Assembly (NCBI GenBank): GCA_046153875.1
Contig: JBJXFE010000025.1
Location: 1-51,466 of the forward strand
DNA: 51,466 bases
Reading direction: 5' to 3'
Origin: JBJXFE01 sp046153875
GTDB lineage: Bacteria > Planctomycetota > Phycisphaerae > Phycisphaerales > UBA1924
Shown: piece by piece, positions 26,258 through 33,874 of the stretch
How the letters are laid out: the number at the start of each line of letters is the position of its first letter
How positions within the stretch are numbered: the first letter of the stretch is position 1
Translations under genes and position numbers: made by a program
Notes under the pieces: generated by a model
What the model saw: the letters and a program-made list of their open reading frames with translations, nothing else
What the model was told of the DNA's origin: nothing
Database searches by the model: none

Positions 26258-26956
26258 CTACGGGCCGGCGGAGCCGAGGCCGTCGATCGAGGTCGGAGTT
26301 ACCTCCACGCACCGCCAGCCGTCCGGGTCGAGCCGCCACTGGAGCTTCCAGTAGGAGTTGGCCGCGGCGGGGTACCCCTCCGGGACGGCCTTGACGCGCA
26401 GCTGCGACACCGCGGCGTTGGGTCCGGTGATGAACGCCTCGCGCTCGGCGGTGCGGTGCTCGCGGAGGCGGTAGGGGCCGCCCAGCGTTCCTCGGACGCG
26501 GGCGATGATCCCCTCGCGGTCGAGGCCCCCGACGGGCGCGGCGGCGTCGGCCAGTCGCGACGAGGAGAACAGCCGGACGTTCTCCGCGAGCATGAGGCGC
26601 ATCGCGGGCTCGTCCACGCGCGCCACGGCGTCCACCAGCGCGACGGTCGCGTCGAGCACGGCCTCGCGCCCCGTGCGGACGGACGATGCGAGGATGACGA
26701 CGCCGATCGCGGCGGCCGCGAACGCCCCGCCGAGGGCGAGCGACAGCGTGGTGCGACCGCGGCGCTGAGCCAGGTGCCCGGCGATGATCGCGGCGACGGC
26801 CAGCGCGAGGGCCACCACCCAGGGGCTCTCGAACAGGGCGTGCTGCACGAGCGGGGGCGCGGGGAGGGCCGGGGGTGGGCGAGCCTGCCAATCGAACTGC
26901 CCGGCTCCGGCGGCCGCGAACGCCCGGGCGACGACGCCGACCATCTCTGGATTCAT
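26258..26956 (-). CDS. Membrane protein with NTF2/SnoaL-like domain
   Basis: 232 residues. A Pro-rich start is followed by two hydrophobic helices (WVVALALAVAAIIAGHLA and LALGGAFAAAAIGVVILA). The C-terminal 130 residues have the helix-then-sheet order of an NTF2-like fold: ALVDAVARVDEPAMRLMLAE, then paired strands ending in YWKLQWRLDPDGWRCVEVTP. Specific family not recognised. TAGGAT lies exactly six bases before the ATG and there is no Shine-Dalgarno. Divergent from the Maf-fusion gene with an 89-base gap. Confidence 0.65.
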   Translation of the reverse strand: MNPEMVGVVARAFAAAGAGQFDWQARPPPALPAPPLVQHALFESPWVVALALAVAAIIAGHLAQRRGRTTLSLALGGAFAAAAIGVVILASSVRTGREAVLDATVALVDAVARVDEPAMRLMLAENVRLFSSSRLADAAAPVGGLDREGIIARVRGTLGGPYRLREHRTAEREAFITGPNAAVSQLRVKAVPEGYPAAANSYWKLQWRLDPDGWRCVEVTPTSIDGLGSAGP

Positions 26957-26962
26957 GGGATG

Positions 26963-26968
26963 ATCCTA
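26963..26968 (-). promoter_or_regulatory. -10-like TAGGAT six bases before the ATG at 26956
   Basis: Minus strand: TAGGAT, CATCCC, ATG. No -35 at the usual distance. One of five genes with this exact spacing. Confidence 0.4.
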
Positions 26969-27045
26969 GAAACGACGACAAAGACCGCGGGGACCGGTGC
27001 GCCCAGATCGCGCGCCCCGGGGCCGAAGACGAGAGCCCGCACGCC

Positions 27046-30000
27046 ATGCACGCCGTCCTGGAAGCCACGACGACGCTCGACCGGAACCTTGCTGTTCTGT
27101 CGAGATGTTCGCGTGCGGCGGCGGACCTGATCCGCCTGTCGCCCGCACGGACAGACGCGGAGTTTTTCCCGACGGACGAGCGGCTCCCGACCGGTGAGCC
27201 GGTGCTGTCGGCGACGATCGCCGGGGAGCGGGGTGCGACGCTCCTGGCAAGCCGGCGCCGCCCGCTGGACGAAGCGGCGCGACTCGCGGAGTCGGTGCCG
27301 GTGGAGACGGCGGCGGCGGTGGTGGTGATGGGGTTCGGCGCGGGGCATCACGTGGCCGCGATCGCGCGGCGGGTGCAGCGGACCGGCGTGATCTACGTCT
27401 TCGAGCCCGATGCCGCCCTCCTGCGGTCGGTGCTGGAGCGGATCGACCACAGCGCGTGGATCGGGGCGACCAACGTCGTGTTCTTCACCGACCCGGACGA
27501 CAGCGCGACGCTCTCGGCCGCGACGCGCGGCGTCGAGGGGCTGATCGCGATGGGCGCGCGGTTCGTGGACCACCCGGCGAGCCTGCCGCGGCTCGCGGAA
27601 CAGGGCGCCGCACGGTTCCGCGAGAATGTGGCCAGGGCGGTGCGGGCCGTGAAGACCACGGTCGTCACCACGCTGGCGCAGTCCGGCGTGACGATCCGCA
27701 ACCTGTTGATGAACCTGGATCATGCGGCGACGCGCCCGGGCGTGGCGGACCTGGCGGGCGTCGCGCGCGGGCGGCCGGCGATCGTCGTGAGCGCGGGCCC
27801 GAGCCTCAGGCGGAACGTGGACCTGCTCGCGCGCCCCGGCGTGCGTGACAGGTTCCTGATCATCGCGGCGCAGACGGTGCTCAAGCCGCTGCTCGCGCGC
27901 GGCATCCGCCCGCACTTCGTCACGGCGCTCGACTATCACGAGATCAGCCGGCGGTTCTACGAAGGGCTGACGCCGGCGGACGTCGAGGGCGTGACGCTGG
28001 TCGCCGAAGCCAAGGCGAACCCGGCGATCCTTGAGGCGTTCCCGGGCGCGATCCGCGTGAGCGGCGATGACTTCCTGACCGACCTGCTCGGAGCGGACGT
28101 CGGCGGACGGCTCGGGCAGCTCCCGCCGGGCGCGACGGTCGCGCACATGGCGTACTACCTGGCCCGGCACATGGGGGCCGACCCGGTGATCCTGATCGGG
28201 CAGGACCTGGGGTTCACGGACGGGCAGTACTACGCGGCCGGGGCGGCGATTCACGGCGTGTGGGCCGGCGAGCTCAACGCCTTCAACACGCTGGAGATGA
28301 TGGAGTGGCAGCGGATCGTGCGGGCCCGCCCGATTCTGCGCCGCGCCACCGACGTCCTGGGCCGACCGGTCTACACCGACGAGCAGATGACGACCTACCT
28401 GGCGCAGTTCGAGCGGGACTTCCTGGCCGACGAGGTGCGCGGGCTGACCATCATCGACGCGACGGAGGGGGGGGTCGCCAAGGCGCACACGCGGGCGATG
28501 ACACTGGCCGAGGCGCTGGAGCGCTACGAGCCGGGGGCGGCGCCGGCGTTGCCCGCGACGCCGATCCCGGCCGTGGACGAACGGCGGGCGCGGCTGCGCG
28601 CGGTCGAGAGCCGCCTGCGCGAGGTACGCCGCGAGATCTGGCGTTACGAGCAGATCAGCGAGCGGACGGCCGGGCAACTGGGCGAGATGCACGCGGCCCG
28701 GGGGGACCGGGTGCGCCTCAACGCCCTGATCGGCCAGGTCCACGCGGCGCGGGCCGAAGTAAGCGAACTTCACACGGCCCGGGCGCTGACGGAGCGGCTC
28801 AACCAGGTGGGTGTGTTCAAGCGTGTCCGCGCGGACCGGATGCTCCACCTCGCCGAGGGGCTCGACCCCGCGGAGCGGCAGCGCCTGCAGATCGATCGCG
28901 ACATCGCCAATGTTTCGTGGCTCGCGGAGGCGACGGCGAGCCTGGGCGGGATGATCGACGAGGCGGTCCGCGTGCTGGGCGGCGCGCCGAAGGTCACGCG
29001 CGATCCGGCGGCCGAGGAGGAATCCGGAGCGTCCGCGCCGGAGGCGGGCGCGGCGAACGGCGCCGCGGTGCGCGTCGAGGCACGCCCGAGGAGTGTCGCG
29101 GCCCTGATCCCCGTCGATCCCCGCGCGGGCGGGTTGAATACGCCGCGCAACCTGGGTGAGCCGCTCGCGGCGGGGCTGAATCCCCTCCAGTGGACGCTGG
29201 CGCGGCTCGCGCGGTGCGAGCGTCTGGACCGCGTGGTGCTGATGGGTGAGGACGAATCGGAACTGCGCAAGCTCGTCCGCACGCCGCCCGCGGGGCTGGC
29301 GATCGGATACCTCAAGACCGACGGTCCGCCGATGGGCGAGCGGTCCCGCGCGATCCGCGGGGGCCGGGCGTGGGCCGCGGCGTGCTGGCGCGGCGGCCTC
29401 GGGACCGCGACGGTATTCGACGAAGTGATGTGCCCGGCGGTCATGGGCGCGGCGATGGACCGCCTGGGCATCGACGCGGCCGTGGTGCTCGGGCCGGACT
29501 GGGCGCTGGTGGATGCCGCGTTGACCGATGCGCTCATCGACCGGCACCTGGAGAGCCCCGAGCGGCACCGGCTGACGTTCACGCAAGCCGCCCCGGGCCT
29601 GGCGCCGTGCGTCGTGGGTCGATCGCTGATGAACGAGTTCGCCGGAGCACTGGAGGCCGGCGGTGTGTTCGCCAGCGTGGGGGGGCTGCTGGGGTATCTT
29701 CCGCGGCAGGCGCGGATGCGTGTGGACCCGATCGCGGGTCCGGCGTGCGTGGACGTGCCGCCGATCGTCCGTGACGCGCAGGCGCGGTTCATCGCCGACG
29801 GCGGCGTGGGCGGGCGGGCGGCGCTCCGCGCGGCGATCGCGGCGCTGGGCGATCGCGCGATCGGGGCGAGCGCCGAGGAGATCGCGCGGCTCGCGGCGGC
29901 GCACGACGCGCCGGAGGCCGCCCCGCGCGAGCTGATCGTCGAGCTCTGCACCGGGCGTCGGACCAGCGGGCTGCGCACGGCGTGGCGCCCCGGCACGGCG

Positions 30001-30741
30001 GAGCTTGTCGAGCGCGCGCCGATGCCGCGCGACGCGGCCGAGAGGCTGCTGCGCGAGCTGGGCGCGGCACGCCCGGACGCGATCGTGACCTTCGGGGGCA
30101 CGGGCGATCCGGTGCTGCACCCGGACTTGCCGGGGCTTGTGTCGGCGGCACGCGACGCCGGGATCGCCGCGGTCCACGTCCGCACGGACCTGGCGCCGTC
30201 GCGCGATCGGCTGGACGCGCTGATCGACGCCGCCCCGGACGTGGTCAGCGTGGACCTGATGGGCGACTCGCCCGCGACGTACCGCGCGGTGATGGGCACG
30301 GACCTCTTCGGCGTGGTCGTCGGGAACATCGAGCACCTGCTCTCGCGGCGGACCAGGGCCGGGGGCATCCCGGTGCCGTGGGTCGTGCCGCGGCTCACGC
30401 GGTGCGACGCCGCGTACGACGACGTGGAGGTCTTCTTTGATCGCTGGCTGACGCTGGCGGGGTCGGCCGTCATCGACGCGTTGCCCCAGCCGATGCACGG
30501 GCAGCGGATCGAGCCGCTGCCGCGCCCCACGGGCGCGGATCGGCGGATGTGGTCCGAGCGGATGCTCGTGCTGTGCGACGGGCGCGTGCCCGCCGGCGAG
30601 CACGACCTGGTCGGCGATCACGCCGTGGGCGACGCGGGGCGCGACGGGCTGCTGCCCGTGTGGCGCAAGCTGATCGGACACCGGCGACGCGTCGCCCGCG
30701 ACCACGGGCCGGGGCACGCCGACCTGTGGACAGGCCTGTGA
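27046..30741 (+). CDS. Maf-type glycosyltransferase fused to GT-A-like and degenerate radical SAM/SPASM-like domains
   Basis: 1231 residues from the ATG at 27046 (a frame to 26875 overlaps the divergent gene and is Arg-rich). Residues 1-500 are a Maf/DUF115 motility accessory factor: VVVMGFGAGHHV, VIYVFEPD, PAIVVSAGPSLRRNVDLL, ILIGQDLGFTDGQYYAAG and VYTDEQMTTYL. Maf proteins transfer nonulosonic acids to flagellin. Residues about 505-645 are charged helix, probably coiled coil. Residues 680-900 read as a nucleotide-diphospho-sugar transferase (SVAALIPVDPRAGG, LNPLQWTLARLARCERLDRV). Residues 960-1130 follow a radical SAM core (IVTFGGTGDPVLHPDLPGLV corresponds to the usual GGEPLLHP), but the CxxxCxxC site reads CTGRRTSGLRT. 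Residues 1160-1231 follow a SPASM layout (MLVLCDGRVPAGEHDLVGDH, LLPVWRKLIGH) without its cysteines. The second half resembles the spirochaete 'spiro-SPASM' architecture. It is followed by neuABC. Confidence 0.85.
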   Translation: MHAVLEATTTLDRNLAVLSRCSRAAADLIRLSPARTDAEFFPTDERLPTGEPVLSATIAGERGATLLASRRRPLDEAARLAESVPVETAAAVVVMGFGAGHHVAAIARRVQRTGVIYVFEPDAALLRSVLERIDHSAWIGATNVVFFTDPDDSATLSAATRGVEGLIAMGARFVDHPASLPRLAEQGAARFRENVARAVRAVKTTVVTTLAQSGVTIRNLLMNLDHAATRPGVADLAGVARGRPAIVVSAGPSLRRNVDLLARPGVRDRFLIIAAQTVLKPLLARGIRPHFVTALDYHEISRRFYEGLTPADVEGVTLVAEAKANPAILEAFPGAIRVSGDDFLTDLLGADVGGRLGQLPPGATVAHMAYYLARHMGADPVILIGQDLGFTDGQYYAAGAAIHGVWAGELNAFNTLEMMEWQRIVRARPILRRATDVLGRPVYTDEQMTTYLAQFERDFLADEVRGLTIIDATEGGVAKAHTRAMTLAEALERYEPGAAPALPATPIPAVDERRARLRAVESRLREVRREIWRYEQISERTAGQLGEMHAARGDRVRLNALIGQVHAARAEVSELHTARALTERLNQVGVFKRVRADRMLHLAEGLDPAERQRLQIDRDIANVSWLAEATASLGGMIDEAVRVLGGAPKVTRDPAAEEESGASAPEAGAANGAAVRVEARPRSVAALIPVDPRAGGLNTPRNLGEPLAAGLNPLQWTLARLARCERLDRVVLMGEDESELRKLVRTPPAGLAIGYLKTDGPPMGERSRAIRGGRAWAAACWRGGLGTATVFDEVMCPAVMGAAMDRLGIDAAVVLGPDWALVDAALTDALIDRHLESPERHRLTFTQAAPGLAPCVVGRSLMNEFAGALEAGGVFASVGGLLGYLPRQARMRVDPIAGPACVDVPPIVRDAQARFIADGGVGGRAALRAAIAALGDRAIGASAEEIARLAAAHDAPEAAPRELIVELCTGRRTSGLRTAWRPGTAELVERAPMPRDAAERLLRELGAARPDAIVTFGGTGDPVLHPDLPGLVSAARDAGIAAVHVRTDLAPSRDRLDALIDAAPDVVSVDLMGDSPATYRAVMGTDLFGVVVGNIEHLLSRRTRAGGIPVPWVVPRLTRCDAAYDDVEVFFDRWLTLAGSAVIDALPQPMHGQRIEPLPRPTGADRRMWSERMLVLCDGRVPAGEHDLVGDHAVGDAGRDGLLPVWRKLIGHRRRVARDHGPGHADLWTGL

Positions 30742-30775
30742 ACACCCGTTGCTCAGCCGCCGATCGACCCACGCC

Positions 30776-31531
30776 ATGAACGCGGACCGCCCGGCCATCG
30801 CGATCGTCCTCGCTCGGGGCGGGAGCAAGGGCGTCCCCGGAAAGAACGCGGCCGTGATCGCGGGCAAGCCGTGCGTGCGGTGGACGCTCGACGCGGCCAA
30901 GGCGGCCGAGACGGTGGCGCGGGTGGTGCTCTCGACGGATGACGCGCGGATCGCGGCGATCGGGCGCGGGGCGGGCGTGGAGGTCGTCGATCGCCCGAAA
31001 GAACTGGCAACCGATACGGCGCGGGTGGACGACGCGGCGCGGCAGGCGGTAGCCGCCGCAGAAACAGAACGGGCCGGAGGCCCATACCACCGGGTTGTCG
31101 TGCTGTACGGCAACGTGCCCGTGCGCCCCGAAGGGCTGATCGATCGCGCTGTGCGGACGCTCGCGGAAACCGGCGCCGACTCCGTGCAGAGCTACGCTCC
31201 GGTCGGCAAGCACCACCCCTGGTGGACGGCGCGCGTGGCCGAAGACGGGCGGGTGATGGCGTGGGAGGGGGAAGTGCTCAACCACGGCGTGTTCCGGCGG
31301 CAGGACCTGCCGCCGGCGTTCGTGCCCGATGGGGGCGTGATCGCGCTGACGCGGCGGGCGTTGTTTCTTGAGATCCCCGGCGTGCCGCCCGGGCCGCACG
31401 CTTTCTTCGGGAAGGACCGCCGCGGCATCGTGAACCCCGAGGGGTCTGTGATCGACATCGACTCGCCGATCGATCTGCGCGTGGCCGAGGCGGTGCTGCA
31501 CGCCGCCGCGTGCAAGGATGACGGTGCATGA
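30776..31531 (+). CDS. neuA: Acylneuraminate cytidylyltransferase family protein
   Basis: 251 residues. This family activates sialic, legionaminic or pseudaminic acid with CTP to give the CMP-sugar. The N-terminal CTP-binding motif IVLARGGSKGVPGKNAAVI is clear, followed by VVLSTDDARIAAIG, VVVLYGNVPVRPEGLID, ADSVQSYAPVGKHHPW, VPDGGVIALTR and VIDIDSPIDLRVAE, the usual order in bacterial CMP-nonulosonate synthetases. ATG 30776 follows the Maf-fusion stop by 34 bases. The 3' end overlaps neuB by four bases (ATGA). The exact nonulosonic acid cannot be told from sequence. Confidence 0.92.
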   Translation: MNADRPAIAIVLARGGSKGVPGKNAAVIAGKPCVRWTLDAAKAAETVARVVLSTDDARIAAIGRGAGVEVVDRPKELATDTARVDDAARQAVAAAETERAGGPYHRVVVLYGNVPVRPEGLIDRAVRTLAETGADSVQSYAPVGKHHPWWTARVAEDGRVMAWEGEVLNHGVFRRQDLPPAFVPDGGVIALTRRALFLEIPGVPPGPHAFFGKDRRGIVNPEGSVIDIDSPIDLRVAEAVLHAAACKDDGA

Positions 31532-32637
31532 GGATCGGCGACCGCGAGATCGGACCACAGGCGGACGTGTACATCATCGCCGAGCTGGGCGTGAATCACG
31601 ATGGCTCGGTCGAGCGGGCGCTGGAGCTGACCGACGCCGCGGCCGACGCGGGCGCGGACGCGGTCAAGCTGCAACTGTTCCACACCGACCTGTTGATGAG
31701 CAAGGCGGCGAAGCTGGCGGCGTACCAGAAGGCCGCGGGGGAGACGGACCCTGTGGCGATGCTGCGCCGGCTCGAACTGCCGATCCGCGAGATGGCCCGC
31801 GTGGTGGATCGTGCGCACGCGCGCGGGCTGCACGCGATCGTGACGGTGTTCAGTGTGGAGCTGGTGGCCGAGGCCCAGACACTCGCGTGGGACGCGTACA
31901 AGACGGCGTCGCCGGACATCATCCACAGGCCGCTGCTCGACGCTCTGGCGGCGACGGGCAAGCCGATGATCGTGAGCACGGGGGCGAGCACGATGGAAGA
32001 GGTGGAGAGAGCCGTGGGATGGTTCCCCGCGGCGCGCGGTCGACTCGCTCTCATGCAGTGTGTCAGTTCATACCCGACGGACTTCTACGAAGGCGGGTGG
32101 GCCGGCATCCACGCGATCAAGGAACGGTTCGGGCTCCCGACGGGCTATAGCGACCATATCGACAATCCCGAAGACCCAACGCGGCGCATCGTGTCTGCGT
32201 CACAGGCTGTTCAGTGCGGGGCGCGCCTGCTTGAGAAGCACCTGACGGACGATCGCGAGCTGGTCGGACCCGATCACGCGCTGTCCGTGACTCCGAGCGA
32301 GTTCTGCGAGTACGCACGCCTCGCTCGCGACACGGCCAAGCGCTTCGGATCGGGACGCCCGATGGAAACGAAGTCACTTCATGGGAGTGCGGACATTCAC
32401 GTTCGCACGGATGACAAGACGGTACTTCCGGTTGAACGCGATGTTCGATCGGTCTCGCGTCAATCGTTGGTCACGCGTGGCCCGCTGCGTGCCGATCAAC
32501 GTGTCCGCCGCGAAGACCTGACGTTCAAGCGACCGGGGACGGGGATCGAGCCGTGGCGGATAGATGAGGTTGTGGGGCGCCAGACGCAGCGGGCGGTCGA
32601 GGCGGACGTGCCGCTGACCGATGCAGACCTGGTGTAG
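31528..32637 (+). CDS. neuB: N-acetylneuraminate synthase family protein with SAF domain
   Basis: 369 residues. NeuB-type enzymes condense phosphoenolpyruvate with ManNAc or a related 6-carbon sugar to form the nine-carbon acid. The TIM-barrel motifs are visible: YIIAELGVNHDGSVERAL, ADAVKLQLF, YKTASPDIIHRPLLDALAAT, GKPMIVSTGASTMEEVE, MQCVSSYPTDFYE, GYSDH and LLEKHLTDDR. Residues about 300-369 form a SAF/antifreeze-like domain (RQSLVTRGPLRADQRVRRED). The gene is coupled to neuA by overlap and followed by neuC after 39 bases. Confidence 0.94.
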   Translation: MRIGDREIGPQADVYIIAELGVNHDGSVERALELTDAAADAGADAVKLQLFHTDLLMSKAAKLAAYQKAAGETDPVAMLRRLELPIREMARVVDRAHARGLHAIVTVFSVELVAEAQTLAWDAYKTASPDIIHRPLLDALAATGKPMIVSTGASTMEEVERAVGWFPAARGRLALMQCVSSYPTDFYEGGWAGIHAIKERFGLPTGYSDHIDNPEDPTRRIVSASQAVQCGARLLEKHLTDDRELVGPDHALSVTPSEFCEYARLARDTAKRFGSGRPMETKSLHGSADIHVRTDDKTVLPVERDVRSVSRQSLVTRGPLRADQRVRREDLTFKRPGTGIEPWRIDEVVGRQTQRAVEADVPLTDADLV

Positions 32638-32676
32638 GTCCTCCCTCGCCCGCGCGTCGGGTTCGTCGGCGCAAGG

Positions 32677-33846
32677 ATGTTGCCGGTGTCCGAAGGAACG
32701 AACCAACGCCGCCGCGTGGCCGTGGTGACGGGCTCGCGCGCGGAGTTTGGGCTGCTGCGCCCGGTGATGCACGCGGTGCGCGAGCATCCGGGGCTTGAGC
32801 TGGCGGTGATCGCCGCGGGGTCGCACCTGGTCTCGCCGGCGGAGACGTACCGCGACGTCAAACGCGAGTTCGGCGATCACATCGCCGACGCGATCCCCAT
32901 GCAGGTCGCGGGGCGGAGCGGGCGCCTGGAGGACGCGGAGGCGTTGGGCACGGGCGTCTCGCGGTTCACGCGGTCGTTCGCGCGCCTGCGGCCGGACTGG
33001 ATCGTGGTGCTCGGGGACAGGATCGAGGCGTTCGCGGCGGCGGCGGCGGCGAGCGTCGGCGGGTTCGCGCTCGCCCACATCCACGGCGGGGACCGGGCCG
33101 AGGGCGTGGCCGATGAGGCGATGCGCCACGCGATCACCAAGCTCGCGCACCTCCACCTGGTCGCGACGGAGCAGTCCGCGGCGCGCATCCGGCGCATGGG
33201 CGAACGAGCCGAGCACGTGGTCGTCGTCGGTTCGCCCGCGATCGATGGGCTCGACGCGATCAAGCCGCTTCGGGATGCGAAGTGGGAGGAGCTCGGCCGC
33301 CCCGAGTTTGTCGTCCTGATGCACCCCGTCGGACGCACGGCGGACGAGGAGGACCGTACAGCATCGGCGGTGTTGGGCGCGATCGGCGGGAAGCGCGTCG
33401 TTGTGCTCCACCCCAACTTCGACGCGGGCCGCGAGGGCACGCTCGGCGCGATCGAGCGGGCCGCGGCGCACGCGCCGGACCTTGTGCGTGTCGTGCGCCA
33501 CCTGGCGCGCGACGAGTTCGTCGCACTCCTGCGCCGGCTGGGCGAATCCGGCGGTGTGCTGGTGGGCAACTCCTCGGCTGCGCTCATCGAGGCGGGTGCA
33601 CTGCGCGTCCCCGCGGTGGACATCGGCCCGCGGCAGGAGAGTCGCGAGCGCGCGACCAACGTGGTGCGCGCCGCGGACGAGTCGACCGCCGCGATTCGCG
33701 CCGCGATCGACGCGGCCCGATCGATCGACCGCGCGTCGATCGCACATCCGTTCGGTGACGGGCACGCCGGGCGGCGGATCGCGGCCCTGCTCGCGGCGAC
33801 CAACCCGCTCGACCCGGTGCTGCTCCGCAAGCGCTGGGCAGACTGA
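32677..33846 (+). CDS. neuC: UDP-N-acetylglucosamine 2-epimerase (hydrolysing)
   Basis: 389 residues. NeuC/LegG enzymes convert UDP-GlcNAc (or UDP-diacetylbacillosamine) to UDP plus the free 2-epimer, the substrate of NeuB. The two-domain GT-B-like fold is marked by VAVVTGSRAEFGLLRPVM, WIVVLGDRIEAFAAA, ALAHIHGGDRAEGVADEAMR, HLVATEQSAARI, VVVVGSPAIDG, VVLHPNFDAG and GVLVGNSSAALIEAGAL. The start is uncertain by three codons, since a GTG follows at 32686. With neuA and neuB this completes the three-step route from UDP-HexNAc to a CMP-nonulosonic acid. It converges with the kinase gene, 28 bases apart. Confidence 0.93.
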   Translation: MLPVSEGTNQRRRVAVVTGSRAEFGLLRPVMHAVREHPGLELAVIAAGSHLVSPAETYRDVKREFGDHIADAIPMQVAGRSGRLEDAEALGTGVSRFTRSFARLRPDWIVVLGDRIEAFAAAAAASVGGFALAHIHGGDRAEGVADEAMRHAITKLAHLHLVATEQSAARIRRMGERAEHVVVVGSPAIDGLDAIKPLRDAKWEELGRPEFVVLMHPVGRTADEEDRTASAVLGAIGGKRVVVLHPNFDAGREGTLGAIERAAAHAPDLVRVVRHLARDEFVALLRRLGESGGVLVGNSSAALIEAGALRVPAVDIGPRQESRERATNVVRAADESTAAIRAAIDAARSIDRASIAHPFGDGHAGRRIAALLAATNPLDPVLLRKRWAD

Positions 33847-33874
33847 TGCGGTCGGGCGCGCGCCGATCCGCGGG

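Noticed and set aside
22348..26394. 1348-codon open frame on the plus strand opposite the DUF4175-like and PDZ genes
   Set aside because: Antisense shadow caused by high GC; no domain, and it runs through two real gene boundaries.
27046..30741. Calling the C-terminal part an active radical SAM enzyme
   Set aside because: The CxxxCxxC ligands are absent, so a [4Fe-4S]-SAM site cannot form as in the family.
26953..31113. 1386-codon open frame on the minus strand opposite the Maf-fusion and neuA genes
   Set aside because: It is the antisense shadow of genes with clear motifs; its translation is Arg/His/Pro-rich with no domain.
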